The position numbers were made by a program, and so were the translations under genes. From Calditrichia bacterium (GTDB taxonomy: Bacteria; Calditrichota; Calditrichia; Calditrichales; Calditrichaceae), in the NCBI GenBank assembly GCA_026983775.1, contig JALSTK010000069.1, positions 1 to 64,000 on the forward strand: a stretch of DNA of 64,000 nucleotides. The letters are read 5' to 3'. Shown here in pieces: positions 50,562-60,437 of this stretch (position 1 is the first letter of the stretch; each line of letters begins with the position of its first letter). Below the pieces are notes generated by a model. The model saw only the letters and a list, made by a program, of their open reading frames with translations, had not been told where the DNA came from and did not search any database.

Positions 50562-51311
50562 CTAAATGACTTTTGCTTCTTCATGTAATAAACGCAGTAA
50601 TTCCGGAACGGCATCGGCACTATCACCGACAATTTTTCCGGGATTCTTCTGGGGAGGATATTCAAATCCAATGATATTTAATTGATCGTCCGATAACTGG
50701 GCCGGCTTCTGTTCAATCTGAATTTTCTTGGCCCGCATAATGCCTTTTAAAGAGGCGTAACGCGGTTCATTCAAACCTCTCTGGGTGCTGATAATGGCCG
50801 GCAGAGTGCATTCCACAATTTCATGAGCGCCGTCTATTTCACGTTCGGCTACCACCTTGTCCCCGTCAATATTCAATTTAATGACCACGGTTACAGAGGG
50901 TAAGCCCAGCTTTTCACCCAATATCGAGGGTACCTGAGTATGATCATCATCGATAGCCTGTTTACCGAGAAGAATTAAATCATACCCGCCGTTTTTCAAT
51001 TCTGCCGCAAGAGCATTAGCCACTACATTGGGGTCTTGCGGATTTTCATCCACCTGTAGATGAATGGCCTTATCGGCTCCCATGGCCAGCGCACTACGAA
51101 TCGCCGATGAAATTCGATCGGGACCCAACGAAATAACCGTAACTTCACCGTCGTATTTTTCCTTAAGTTGCAAGGCTTCTTCCACGGCAAATTCATCATA
51201 AGGGTTGAGGATAAAATTGATTTCACTTTCATCAACCGCTTTTTTGTCTTCGGTTAATTTCACTTTGGTCTCCGTATCCGGGACTTGTTTGACACAGACT
51301 GCTATGTTCAC
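50562..51311 (-). CDS. etfB: Electron transfer flavoprotein beta subunit
   Basis: A 249-residue AMP-binding subunit. MNIAVCVKQVPDTETKVKL opening, NPYDEFAVEEALQLKEK and LGKQAIDDDHTQVPSILGEKLGLPSVT (about 123-149) are typical. This is the group that serves beta-oxidation rather than nitrogen-fixation or bifurcation, judged from context only. It lies 68 bp after the dehydrogenase gene. Confidence 0.95.
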   Translation of the reverse strand: MNIAVCVKQVPDTETKVKLTEDKKAVDESEINFILNPYDEFAVEEALQLKEKYDGEVTVISLGPDRISSAIRSALAMGADKAIHLQVDENPQDPNVVANALAAELKNGGYDLILLGKQAIDDDHTQVPSILGEKLGLPSVTVVIKLNIDGDKVVAEREIDGAHEIVECTLPAIISTQRGLNEPRYASLKGIMRAKKIQIEQKPAQLSDDQLNIIGFEYPPQKNPGKIVGDSADAVPELLRLLHEEAKVI

Positions 51312-51379
51312 TTTAGCATCCTCCTTTATTGTTTTACTCTTTTGGTATGATCATCTTTATCAAACATAAGATTCATCTT

Positions 51380-53134
51380 TTATAATAAAATCTCCATCGA
51401 CTCCGTGGCAAAAGGATAAAAACCCTGTTTAACCATAAAGTCCGAAAGCTCGCCCATCTGGCGATCGGCATTGCTGTCCATCATCAGCAGATTACGCCGT
51501 ACCCTGCGCCAGGCCTGATCGGCAAATACATTGGCAATCATGATTTCATGCTTACATTTTTCTTCACCCTTCTCGGCAATCAGGGAATCTACCCGCGAGA
51601 TCGTTGAAATCATGCCAAACAGATCAATAGCGGCATTAGCGAGACGCTCCTGGCGCATTTCCCGGTAAATTACATTTTTGCCGTGGTGCATAATAAAGCG
51701 TTCGGCCGAAAAATGAGTGTTTTTAGCCCATGTTTCAAACTGGACTTTGGCATTGGCCAGAGAAGGATGTACATCACGGATATGCTCGGTCATAACCCGG
51801 TCTTTTAACCACTGAGTGGCATAATCCGTTAATACCCCAAATCCCTTTATCGGGCCTTTTAAAGCCTCGCCGATTTTTTTAAGATACTCTCCCTCGTCAC
51901 GGATACCGGCCAAAGTGATGAACATGCGTAAAATTTCATTGGTACCTTCAAAAATCATATTGACCCGGCCATCACGCATTAAACGCTGATAAGGATATTC
52001 TTTCATAAAACCGAGACCACCGACCATTTGCAGGCATTCATTGATGCCGTTCCAGGCCACTTCGGTAGCCCGAACCTTACACATGGCCGCTTCCAAAGAA
52101 TAGTCGACATCTCCGCGATCCATCAATCCGCTGGTTAAATAAATCATGCTCTCCGTAGCAAAGAGATCGATGGTCATTTGCGCTACTTTTTCCTTGATCA
52201 TTTCAAACTCGGAGAGCGTTTTACCAAACTGCCGGCGCTCTTTAATATGAGCAAGAGCGGGACGCATAACATGTTTTAGCGCGCCCAACGAACCTCCGGA
52301 AAGACCAAGGCGACCGGCGTTCAGTACATTCATGGCTACTTTGAAGCCCTTACCCGGTTCACCGATCACATTTTCGAAAGGAACTTCCACATCCTCAAAA
52401 AAGAGAGAGGCCGTAGAAGAGCCTTTTAAGCCTAATTTGTTCTCTTCTTTCCCTACGCTAACCCCTTTCATATCGCGGGTCACGATAAAAGCGCTGATTT
52501 TTTCTTTAACCTTACCGTCCTTGTCGGTAATCGGCTCTTTGGCAAAAACAGTTAAGAAGTCGGCAATACCGGCATTGGTAATCCACTGTTTGTTGCCGTT
52601 TAAAATATAGACTCCCCGTTTTTCATCCCGAACGGCCTTACTCTGAATACCGGCTGCATCCGAACCGGCACCGGGTTCCGTTAAGCAATAAGAAGCAACC
52701 ATCTCTCCTGAAGCCAGTTTAGGCAGATACTTCTTTTTCTGCTCATCCGTTCCGTATAATATCAACGCCTTATAACCAATAGACTGATGGCCGCCAAGCA
52801 TGATAGCCACAGAGGGGTCCGTTCCGCCGATAAATTCCAGCATCTTTACATAACCCGTATTGGATAAGCCGAATCCGCCGTATTTTTCCGGGACACTCAG
52901 ACCCATAAATCCTAATTCTTTTAATCCGTTCATTACTTCATCGGGAATATGGGCTTCCTCATCGATTTTCTGAGAATCGATCTTGTCATCAGCAAATTTC
53001 TTAAACGTTTCCTGCACTAATTTCAGATTTTCAGCTTCCTCTTTATCCATTTTCGGATAGGGGAACAACAATTCATCTAACAAAATGCCACTGAACAGCG
53101 CCTTGGAGAAACTGGGTAATGCTTTACTCGGCAT
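51380..53134 (-). CDS. Acyl-CoA dehydrogenase (VLCAD-like, with C-terminal extension)
   Basis: A 584-residue FAD enzyme for the first step of beta-oxidation. Core: SYCLTEPGAGSDAAGIQSKAV (about 152-172), WITNAGIADFLTVFAK, ERRQFGKTLSEFEMIKEKVAQM (about 303-324), and catalytic Glu in MIFEGTNEILRMF (about 400). The C-terminal 170 residues beyond the ordinary 380-400 residue core match the VLCAD/ACAD9-type extension, which suggests long-chain substrates. It passes electrons to EtfAB encoded next. Confidence 0.94.
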   Translation of the reverse strand: MPSKALPSFSKALFSGILLDELLFPYPKMDKEEAENLKLVQETFKKFADDKIDSQKIDEEAHIPDEVMNGLKELGFMGLSVPEKYGGFGLSNTGYVKMLEFIGGTDPSVAIMLGGHQSIGYKALILYGTDEQKKKYLPKLASGEMVASYCLTEPGAGSDAAGIQSKAVRDEKRGVYILNGNKQWITNAGIADFLTVFAKEPITDKDGKVKEKISAFIVTRDMKGVSVGKEENKLGLKGSSTASLFFEDVEVPFENVIGEPGKGFKVAMNVLNAGRLGLSGGSLGALKHVMRPALAHIKERRQFGKTLSEFEMIKEKVAQMTIDLFATESMIYLTSGLMDRGDVDYSLEAAMCKVRATEVAWNGINECLQMVGGLGFMKEYPYQRLMRDGRVNMIFEGTNEILRMFITLAGIRDEGEYLKKIGEALKGPIKGFGVLTDYATQWLKDRVMTEHIRDVHPSLANAKVQFETWAKNTHFSAERFIMHHGKNVIYREMRQERLANAAIDLFGMISTISRVDSLIAEKGEEKCKHEIMIANVFADQAWRRVRRNLLMMDSNADRQMGELSDFMVKQGFYPFATESMEILL

Positions 53135-53186
53135 ACTTCTCTCCTTTAACTTAGCAATAGATTGGTCAAAGTAACTTTACAAAATT

Positions 53187-55322
53187 TTAATTACGATAAA
53201 AACTCCCTTGTTCCTTAATTTTCAAAAGACTTTCGGCCGGTTTAAAACGCGACCCGTAGCGATCGCTAAAATCAGCCAGCTTCGCCACGATTCGGCCGAT
53301 ACCCTCCGTATCCGCAAATTTTAGCAGACCTCCGCGAAAGGGAGCAAAACCGGTGCCGAAGATCATACCCACATCCACATCGCGAGCTTTGGCCACCAAA
53401 CCTTCATCCAGGCAACGAGCGGCCTCATTAATCATGGGATAGATCATACGCTGCACTAATTCCGCTTCATTCAGCTTGTAATGGGCTTTGATGGAAATAA
53501 AATGCTTTATTTTCGGATCTTGTACTTTTTTACGTCCTTCATACTTGTAGAAACCGAGACCTGATTTTTTCCCCAGACGTCCCGCCTCCAGTAATTTGGG
53601 TAATAAATCCGAATCGGCCATGCGGTCATTCATGGATTGCCGCAATATTTTCGCCACTTTATAGGCCACATCGATGCCCACTTCATCGAACAATTCAATG
53701 GGCCCCATAGGCATACCGAAATTGAATATGGCCCGGTCGATATCTTCGATCCGGTTACCTTCTTCGAGAAGGGAAATTGCTTCCACCATATAGGGCAGAA
53801 GCAGACGATTGACCAGAAATCCCGGACCATCGTTGACCAGAATCGGTGTCTTTCCTAATTTTTTCGCCAAATTGAATACCGTGGCCACAGCTATATCGGA
53901 AGTATGTTGTCCTCGTACCACCTCCACCAGCGGCATCCTATGCACAGGATTAAAAAAGTGCATACCCACAAAATTTTCTTTGCGCTGCAAGGCCTCGGCC
54001 ATATCATTAATACGCAGGGATGAGGTATTGCTGGCAATAATCGTCTGTTCGTTTACATGACCTTCCAACTCGGCGAGCACTTTCTTCTTCAGGTCCAGAT
54101 CTTCCACAATCGCTTCCACAACCAAATTTGTCGAGGGAAAACCCGTGTAATCGGTCGTTCCGGTGATACGGTTCATAATCTGATTGAATTCCATACGGGA
54201 TAGACGGTGCTTTTTTACTTTACTCCCAAGAACATAGGCTGCTTGCTGGTAGGCCCTGGCCACGGCTTCATAATTAATGTCCTTCACCCGGACAAAAATA
54301 CTCCGGGATGCCAGTAACTGGGCGATTCCGCCGCCCATTACACCCGCACCGAGCACACCTGCCCGCTGAACCGTATTCCCCGTAATAGCCGTATCTTTTA
54401 AACCGTTTTCTTTTTTAATTTCCTCGGTCCAGAAAAAGATTTGCACCAAATGTTTGGAAATGGGGGTGGCCATTAACTCGCCCAGCGCTTTGGCTTCCTT
54501 TTTCAGCCCCTCTTCAAGCGGGAAGTCAGCCGTTTTTTCGATCACCTCCAAAGCTTTTAAAGGAGCCGGGTAGTGTCCGTGGGTTTTCTTAAGGACGGAT
54601 TTCCTGGCCTGGGAAAAAACGATACTCCGCCCGATGGCTGTCTTTTCCAAAAATACATTAGCCGCACCCCTGATCTTTCTCCGCTCAAGGTAACGTTGTG
54701 TCTTGCCGGCCAGAACTTCGTGCGCAAATTCAAGGGCTTTTTCCTGAAGCCATTCGGCAGCAATAAGTTTGTCCACCAGACGATAGCGTAAAGCTTGTTT
54801 GGCGGAGAGAGTACGACCCGTTAAAATGACATCCAATGCCTTCTGCAGGCCGATGAGTCGCGGCAAACGTTGTGTACCGCCCCAACCGGGCAGAATGCCC
54901 AGGGTAACTTCAGGTAAAGCTATTTTGGTTCTTGGATTGTCCGAAGCCAGACGAAAATCACAACACAAGCTGAGTTCCGTACCCCCTCCCATGCAGGCAC
55001 CGTCAATAACCGCCACTTTCGGAAAGGGCAACTTTTCAAATTCGGTAAAGATTTTTTGTCCCTTTCGTCCTACCTCATAACCCGTTTGCTCATCCGCAAT
55101 AGAAGCAATTTCTTTTACATCCGCCCCGGCAATGAAGATACCCGGTTTTTTGCTCATCAGTAACAACACCTTCAAATCATGACGGGCTTTCATTTCCTCG
55201 ATATGCCCGGCCAGTTCCTCCATTACAGGCGTACTGAATTTATTTACTTTTTCTCCCGGAAGATCGAAATACAATACACCGATACCGGGTTCGGATATTT
55301 CCAAGCTAAATGCACTTGCCAT
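53187..55322 (-). CDS. fadJ: FadB/FadJ-type enoyl-CoA hydratase/3-hydroxyacyl-CoA dehydrogenase
   Basis: A 711-residue bifunctional enzyme. The N-terminal crotonase half has IAGADVKEIASI (about 64-75) and GACMGGGTELSLCCDFRLA (about 107-125), whose Glu is catalytic. NAD-binding starts at VLGAGVMGGGIAQLLAS (about 322-338), and the dehydrogenase has HFFNPVHRMPLVEVVRG (catalytic His about 455). Length is as in FadB/FadJ (714-729). The thiolase gene upstream supplies the partner; the two may form a complex. Confidence 0.95.
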   Translation of the reverse strand: MASAFSLEISEPGIGVLYFDLPGEKVNKFSTPVMEELAGHIEEMKARHDLKVLLLMSKKPGIFIAGADVKEIASIADEQTGYEVGRKGQKIFTEFEKLPFPKVAVIDGACMGGGTELSLCCDFRLASDNPRTKIALPEVTLGILPGWGGTQRLPRLIGLQKALDVILTGRTLSAKQALRYRLVDKLIAAEWLQEKALEFAHEVLAGKTQRYLERRKIRGAANVFLEKTAIGRSIVFSQARKSVLKKTHGHYPAPLKALEVIEKTADFPLEEGLKKEAKALGELMATPISKHLVQIFFWTEEIKKENGLKDTAITGNTVQRAGVLGAGVMGGGIAQLLASRSIFVRVKDINYEAVARAYQQAAYVLGSKVKKHRLSRMEFNQIMNRITGTTDYTGFPSTNLVVEAIVEDLDLKKKVLAELEGHVNEQTIIASNTSSLRINDMAEALQRKENFVGMHFFNPVHRMPLVEVVRGQHTSDIAVATVFNLAKKLGKTPILVNDGPGFLVNRLLLPYMVEAISLLEEGNRIEDIDRAIFNFGMPMGPIELFDEVGIDVAYKVAKILRQSMNDRMADSDLLPKLLEAGRLGKKSGLGFYKYEGRKKVQDPKIKHFISIKAHYKLNEAELVQRMIYPMINEAARCLDEGLVAKARDVDVGMIFGTGFAPFRGGLLKFADTEGIGRIVAKLADFSDRYGSRFKPAESLLKIKEQGSFYRN

Positions 55323-55346
55323 TTTTCTTCCCTTGTTTAAAATGGT

Positions 55347-56633
55347 TTACATTCTTTCCAGAATAAATGCAGCACCCTGGCCACCGCCCACACAAAGGGT
55401 CGCCAGACCAAATTGTTTGTCTCTGCGTCTGAGCTCTTTCAATAAAGTCATGACCAGCCGTGCCGCCGAAGAACCAACCGGGTGCCCCAGGGCGATCGCC
55501 CCGCCGTTGACATTCAAAAGCGATTCGTCTATGGCTCCCAGGGCTTTATCCAGGCCTAAATATTTTTTACTGAGTTCGTCCGATTCGAAAATACGCAGGT
55601 TGGCAATAACCTGGGCTGCAAACGCTTCATTAATTTCAATCAAATCCATATCTTTTATGGTCATTCCGGCCCGATCCAGGGCGATGCGGGTACTGTAAAC
55701 CGGCCCCAATCCCATCCGGCTCGGATCCAGAGCAGCAAATCCAAAGGAACGGATTCGGCCGATGGGCTGATAACCGGCTGCTTCGGCTTTCTCTTCGTCC
55801 ATCACCAGATTAACCGCCGCTCCGTCCGTAATCTGGCTGGCATTTCCGGCTGTTACCGTACCGTTGTGCCGATCAAAAACAGGCCGCAATTTAGCCAGGG
55901 CCTCCATAGACTGGCCATAGCGGATGCCGTTATCTTTGCTGACCATTCTATCATATTTGGGAGGAACCGGGACCGGCATGATTTCATCGTTCCATGTGCC
56001 CTCTTTCGTCGCCTTTTCAGCCAGATTGTGGCTGCGCATGGCAAAGCGATCCTGCTCTTCTCTGGTGATGTGAAAATCACGGGCCAGTAATTCGGCCGTC
56101 TCACCCATGTTTAAACCGCAATAACCGTCGGTTAGTCCCAGTTGCAAGCCGATGACCGGTTTTAAAAACTTCCCTCTCAATTGAGTAAACAGGGCCAGTT
56201 TCCGGCCCAACGTTTTGGCCCGGAACAGTTTACCCATCCAGCGCGCCGCCTCCTGATTCCATAAAAGTGGGATCTGCGACATACTTTCCACTCCTCCGGT
56301 CATATAAGTAGTACCGTGCCCCATCTGGATCCGGTACCAGGCCTCGGCAATGGCCTGCATACCACTGGCACAATTACGCTGCACAGAAAAGGCCGGAATA
56401 TTTTGCGGAATACCGGCGTAGAGAGCAATGTTACGGGCGATATTGGCCGCTTCCGGCGGTTGGGCCACATTGCCCATAATCACTTCATCCAAATCCTGTG
56501 GATTAAGATTGAGACGTTCCAATAACTCCCGCACGGCTATCGCTCCCAACTGGTGAGCCGCTATGTCTCTGAAATCCGTTTCATACTTTAGATATGGGGT
56601 TCTTAAGCCCTCTACAATTACTACATTTTTCAT
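55347..56633 (-). CDS. fadI: Acetyl-CoA acyltransferase (thiolase, FadA/FadI type)
   Basis: A 428-residue degradative thiolase. Nucleophile Cys in NCASGMQAIAEA (about 87-98), IEINEAFAAQVIANL (about 334), the acid His in GHPVGSSAARLVMTL (about 378-392), and the second Cys in LCVGGGQGAAFI. Length fits FadI rather than FadA (387). It lies 24 bp upstream of the FadB-like gene and 77 bp after the regulator gene. Confidence 0.93.
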   Translation of the reverse strand: MKNVVIVEGLRTPYLKYETDFRDIAAHQLGAIAVRELLERLNLNPQDLDEVIMGNVAQPPEAANIARNIALYAGIPQNIPAFSVQRNCASGMQAIAEAWYRIQMGHGTTYMTGGVESMSQIPLLWNQEAARWMGKLFRAKTLGRKLALFTQLRGKFLKPVIGLQLGLTDGYCGLNMGETAELLARDFHITREEQDRFAMRSHNLAEKATKEGTWNDEIMPVPVPPKYDRMVSKDNGIRYGQSMEALAKLRPVFDRHNGTVTAGNASQITDGAAVNLVMDEEKAEAAGYQPIGRIRSFGFAALDPSRMGLGPVYSTRIALDRAGMTIKDMDLIEINEAFAAQVIANLRIFESDELSKKYLGLDKALGAIDESLLNVNGGAIALGHPVGSSAARLVMTLLKELRRRDKQFGLATLCVGGGQGAAFILERM

Positions 56634-56710
56634 AAGAACTCCTGATTATATGAAAATATTTAACAAGCTGAACTCTTTCTTCATTAAGCCGTTCTTTCCG
56701 AAAAACAGCA

Positions 56711-57313
56711 TTAACTATTCAATATCCCGGAGATAAGGCTCTCACTGGTCTGTTGACAGGCCTCTTCCAACGAAAACTTGGTTTCTGCCCCTAAAATCCA
56801 CTGCCGGGCCACTTCATCGATAGCGCCGAAGATCATAATTTTGGCAATATCGATATTCAGCTCCGGACGAAAAAAATTTTCCTGCTGTCCTTGCTGTAAA
56901 ATAGAAGCAATCATATCTAAAAAATCAAGGAATTTTTGATTGTGATAATCTTTCAGGAATTTACTGGACTGCCGTAATTCCACCTGAAAAACTTCAGCCA
57001 GGTGCTTATCTTCTTTAATCATTTGGTAATACGTGGAGATGAAGGTTCTCAGTTTATCCAGAGGATCGGACAGTGTGCGTAATTTTTTAGAGAAACGGTC
57101 CAGGATACCATCCATTTTTTGTTCAAAGAGGGAAATAAGCAGATCATCTTTACTTTTAAAATAAACGTAGATTGTACCGTCGGCAATGCCTGCGCGTTGG
57201 GCCACATCATGCACATTGGCATTAAAGAAGCCTTTTTCGGCAAAGACATGTACAGCGGCTTCGATGATCATATTACGTTTTTGATTTTTAAGGGCAATAC
57301 TTTTTTTAGCCAA
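56711..57313 (-). CDS. fadR: TetR-family fatty-acid regulator, FadR (Bacillus type)
   Basis: About 200 residues. N-terminal helix-turn-helix domain MIIEAAVHVFAEKGFFNANVHDVAQRAGIADGTIYVYFKSKDDLLISLFEQKM closely follows Bacillus FadR; the C-terminal domain would bind long-chain acyl-CoA. An ATG at 57343 opens the frame, but the operator covers it. TTG at 57313 has SD GGGAG at 5-nt spacing and gives MAKKSIALKNQKRN, so it is preferred. It heads the thiolase-FadB-dehydrogenase-EtfBA cluster and probably represses it and itself. Confidence 0.87.
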   Translation of the reverse strand: MAKKSIALKNQKRNMIIEAAVHVFAEKGFFNANVHDVAQRAGIADGTIYVYFKSKDDLLISLFEQKMDGILDRFSKKLRTLSDPLDKLRTFISTYYQMIKEDKHLAEVFQVELRQSSKFLKDYHNQKFLDFLDMIASILQQGQQENFFRPELNIDIAKIMIFGAIDEVARQWILGAETKFSLEEACQQTSESLISGILNS

Positions 57314-57327
57314 GGCGACTCCCTTAT

Positions 57328-57347
57328 TTGAATGAATACTCATTCAA
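57328..57347 (-). promoter_or_regulatory. FadR operator
   Basis: Perfect 8-bp inverted arms TTGAATGA/TCATTCAA around ATAC. It matches the known Bacillus FadR consensus TGAATGANTANTCATTCA at every fixed position. It sits 14 bp before the proposed TTG start of fadR, so repression by blocking transcription start is expected. Confidence 0.88.
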
Positions 57348-57395
57348 TATAATAATTGAATAGAAAAATGCAAGTGTTTAATGTAAATTTTTTAA

Positions 57396-57800
57396 GGCTC
57401 TACTGGTTTTCTTGTGGTTAAACGCCGTAAAAATGTCATTCTTAAATCATCACGAAGTGATGCAATTTGAGTAGCCACACCCGTTGGCCGCCGGGCAGGA
57501 TCGAAACCTGTGGGCAAGATGCAACCGAATAGGGTTACCGCAAAGCGGTAAAATAAACCAGGCCTTTCAAGGTATATGGTATCCTATTTCGTTAGAATGC
57601 TCTGTGTTCCACATTTGACGCCTTCAGCGTCACGCTCGCTTTTTCCGCTTTACCACAGGCGAAACCTGTGGCTACTCATATTCGTATCCTTCGGATACTA
57701 TTGTTTTTAAACACAAGATGAACGAAACCATAAAAAATTGTTTCATTTCTTTTATCGGTCTTCAGTTAATATACGGCTTCACAAAAAACCCGGTAGAGCC
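57396..57800. mobile_element. Hairpin-rich MITE, copy 2 (405 bp)
   Basis: Same family as 9838-10220, with ends GGCTCTACTGG and (reverse complement) GGCTCTACCGGG. The same internal hairpins recur, including CATCACGAAGTGATG (57448-57462) and GTATCCTTCGGATAC, plus a fuller TACCGC-AAA-GCGGTA. It lies in front of the decayed CopZ-like gene and may have taken away its promoter. No exact target duplication seen. The open frame running out of it at 57738 is not a gene. Confidence 0.85.
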
Positions 57801-57841
57801 ATCAAAGATAGTTGTCCATATTTCTCAGGAAAGAAAAAATT

Positions 57842-58119
57842 ATGCGTTGTTGTACCGTGCCCAGTCAATCCGATGGTAAAAAAGAAAAAGGATTACGCTT
57901 TTCTGTTGATTATCATCCATCTGGCATACCGGGCAGAAAAGTTACCTGCCGCCAGTGTGGAGGCAGTCCGAAAAATTACAGTCGTCCATATGCTTAAAAA
58001 TGATCCGTTAAAGCAACTGAGCGGAGAACATTTTTATTATTGTGGAAATCCGGATGGTGAAGTTATTTATTTTTCAACTTCACCGGAAGTAAGTTACACA
58101 ACAGATCAGGTTGAATGGT
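57842..58119 (+). pseudogene. Decayed CopZ-like N-terminal zinc/Fe-S domain gene
   Basis: The first frame (57842 on) reads MRCCTVPSQSDGKK and then VTCRQCGGS before stopping. After a frameshift near 57965-57970 the next frame continues KITVVHMLKNDPLKQLSGE, YYCGNPDGEVIYFS, VSYTTDQV. Joined, this follows the Cys-Cys, CPxCG, VxxxTLxxLL, YxFCxNPxCxVVYF pattern of CopZ N-terminal domains. The second Cys of FCxNPxC is Gly. Frameshift, lost Cys and an MITE at the 5' side mark it as dead. Pattern recognition only. Confidence 0.55.
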
Positions 58120-58150
58120 GTCTTTTGACATGCGCTGCATTCAAACCAAT

Positions 58151-60343
58151 TTATACCAGGGCGCTCTCCAGCCCCGAGTCTTTTACGAACAAGCAGGAAG
58201 ATTTGGTTAATTGCGGCGCTTCACGCATGAGAGCAAAGGGCAGTGTATCTGCCAAACCGAACAGATTTATATCGGCGTCAGGTGCCGAATGCATGGTTTC
58301 TTTAAATTCTCCCACTAATACATAAAATTCGGTCATTGCCGGTAACCGGGCTTTATCGCTTAGTCTCTCCAGAAAATTGTAAAGACGCGCTACATCGTTT
58401 TGCTTCCGGGCGACTGTTATTAAATTCAATTTGCCTTTCCAGTTCATCTGAAGTTGCAGGGCCGTGAGCAAAGCCAGATGCCAGTTCGGACTCTTGTCCC
58501 TCAACCAGATATTGACGTCTTTCTGTACTCCAAACGCTTTGCGCGGATGTTGGATCAATAAGAGTACACCCAAATCATATTTGGAAGCATACCTTACTAA
58601 TTCGTTGATCACACCCTCCTTACCGGGATTATTACCCACAGTTAAAAAAAGTATATTGGGACGCATGGCACCGGCGTTTAGCGTTTGGATAACCAGGTGT
58701 GCCCCGTGCAAAAATTCGTCGTCTTCGATTGTAGTATGGTGCACGAGCAAGTTTCGGGCTTTAAGTGGCAAAAGTAATTCGGCAAGTTCCTTATCCGTTG
58801 CTTCCACATCGTGATTCTTTACTGTGAAGGCGAACACACTGCCGGAGGGATAAACAATATTCCTGATGAAGAGTAAAGGACCTGTCCATACGTTTGGGTT
58901 TTCAACGGGAATCAACAAATCCGGTTTCCAGGATATCTGATGGCGCGGAAATTTAGCGGCCAGTCGCGAAGCCCGTTCAGCCAGGGCCAGAAACATACCA
59001 CCGCGGATGTCGCCCCAGTCTGCCTGTAATCCCCTTTTCCCCAACCAGATATACAGCCCCGCAATAGTCAAAAGCGCCACAGAACTGAAGGCGGGATCGA
59101 TTAAAAACATCACGAAAACACAGCTGGTTACGCCAAATAGAGGGACAAAACGGGGAATCTTGAAGGTAGGTCGAAAACTGATAATTTGCATGCTTTGTTG
59201 AATAAACACCACCAGATTGATCATGCCGTAGGTGATCAGAAAAAACATGGTAATCAGAGCAGCCAGGGCATTAAGGTTATCGAAGATCAGGGCTATCTCA
59301 ACGATTATGGCGGTAAAGATCAGGGCATTAAGCGGCTCGTTTTTACCCGTCTTTTTTACAAAAAAAGTATGAAGGGGTGCTGTTTTTTGTTCCGCCAAGG
59401 CCTGGAGTATACGCGGAGCTCCCAACAGGCTGCCTAAAGCCGAAGAGAAGGTGGCAGCCAAGATTCCTATCAGCACCGCCGGTGCCCACCAGGCGTGGTC
59501 GACCATTACCATCTGATTGTTTCGTAATTCCTGAGGTGATATGAACTTTGCCGCCACATAGGCCATGGCTATATAAATAACCATGGTAACCCCTATGGCG
59601 CTTAAAGTACCTAAGGGAATTGCTTTGCGCGGTTCCTTCAGATCACCGGATAAATTAGCCCCGGCCATAATACCGGTTACGGCAGGGAAAAAGATGGCAA
59701 AAACATACCAGAAACTGCCGTCGTCAAACTTTCCGACCAAAGTTACTTTATCCAACGGAGCACCGGGAGTCAATAAAAAGGATAGAATGGAAAAGGCAAT
59801 AATGGCCATAATGATATATTGGATGCGAATCGCAAAATTAGTGCTGATCAGAATGATCAGTATCAATATAAGCCAGACCATGGTCGACACCACAAGAGGT
59901 GAATGCTGGGGAAAGATGCGCAGCCAACCCTCCGTAAAACCGACAATATATAATGCCGCCGATAGGGTTTGGGATATGTAGAAAGGAATGCCGATACTAC
60001 CGCCCGCTTCCAGACCGAGTGATTTGGAAATAATCGAATAGGCACCCCCCGCTCCTATTTTAATATTGGTGATAATGGAAGACATGGAAAGAGCTGTGCT
60101 GATCGTGATCAGTTTAGCTAAAATTATGATGGCAATTGCCCCGAGAAGTCCGGCGTTACCGACCACCCAGCCCAGCCGCAAATACATGATGACGCCAAGA
60201 ATGGTCAGGACGTCGGGTGTAAAGACCCCTCCGAAAGTACCTAATTTTTGCGATTTATTCTGGGGGCTCGTTTCTACTTTTTTTCTAAATATATCCCTGT
60301 AATTCCTCAATTTTATGGGAATCATACTATTTTTCCGCTTCAA
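58151..60343 (-). CDS. SLC12-type cation-chloride/amino-acid-polyamine transporter
   Basis: A 730-residue inner-membrane carrier. LGTFGGVFTPDVLTILGVIMYLRLGWVVGNAGLLGAIAII (about 31-70) is the typical SLC12 first-helix region, and GAGGAYSIISKSLGLEAGGSIGIPFYIS (about 97-124) follows. The membrane part has 12 helices (to about 465). A cytosolic C-terminal domain of about 260 residues resembles the SLC12 tail, with LLLIQHPRKAFG and LALLTALQLQMNWKGKLNLITVARK. Ion or substrate cannot be set. It is next to an MscS channel gene, which fits osmotic or ion homeostasis. Confidence 0.87.
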   Translation of the reverse strand: MKRKNSMIPIKLRNYRDIFRKKVETSPQNKSQKLGTFGGVFTPDVLTILGVIMYLRLGWVVGNAGLLGAIAIIILAKLITISTALSMSSIITNIKIGAGGAYSIISKSLGLEAGGSIGIPFYISQTLSAALYIVGFTEGWLRIFPQHSPLVVSTMVWLILILIILISTNFAIRIQYIIMAIIAFSILSFLLTPGAPLDKVTLVGKFDDGSFWYVFAIFFPAVTGIMAGANLSGDLKEPRKAIPLGTLSAIGVTMVIYIAMAYVAAKFISPQELRNNQMVMVDHAWWAPAVLIGILAATFSSALGSLLGAPRILQALAEQKTAPLHTFFVKKTGKNEPLNALIFTAIIVEIALIFDNLNALAALITMFFLITYGMINLVVFIQQSMQIISFRPTFKIPRFVPLFGVTSCVFVMFLIDPAFSSVALLTIAGLYIWLGKRGLQADWGDIRGGMFLALAERASRLAAKFPRHQISWKPDLLIPVENPNVWTGPLLFIRNIVYPSGSVFAFTVKNHDVEATDKELAELLLPLKARNLLVHHTTIEDDEFLHGAHLVIQTLNAGAMRPNILFLTVGNNPGKEGVINELVRYASKYDLGVLLLIQHPRKAFGVQKDVNIWLRDKSPNWHLALLTALQLQMNWKGKLNLITVARKQNDVARLYNFLERLSDKARLPAMTEFYVLVGEFKETMHSAPDADINLFGLADTLPFALMREAPQLTKSSCLFVKDSGLESALV

Positions 60344-60437
60344 ATTCCTTATTTTTAGCCAAAATGGAAGCTATCTTCAGTTTGCTCGTTATTCAAATAA
60401 AAGTTAGATATTTTCCCCTCGAAAGAGCTGGATCGTT

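Noticed and set aside
57314-57343. ATG at 57343 as start of FadR
   Set aside because: It lies within the FadR operator and has no SD; TTG 57313 has an SD at good spacing and gives the normal N-terminus.
57738-58325. 195-residue open frame on the plus strand
   Set aside because: It begins inside MITE copy 2 and ends antisense to the SLC12 gene; only its middle part holds a decayed CopZ-like segment.
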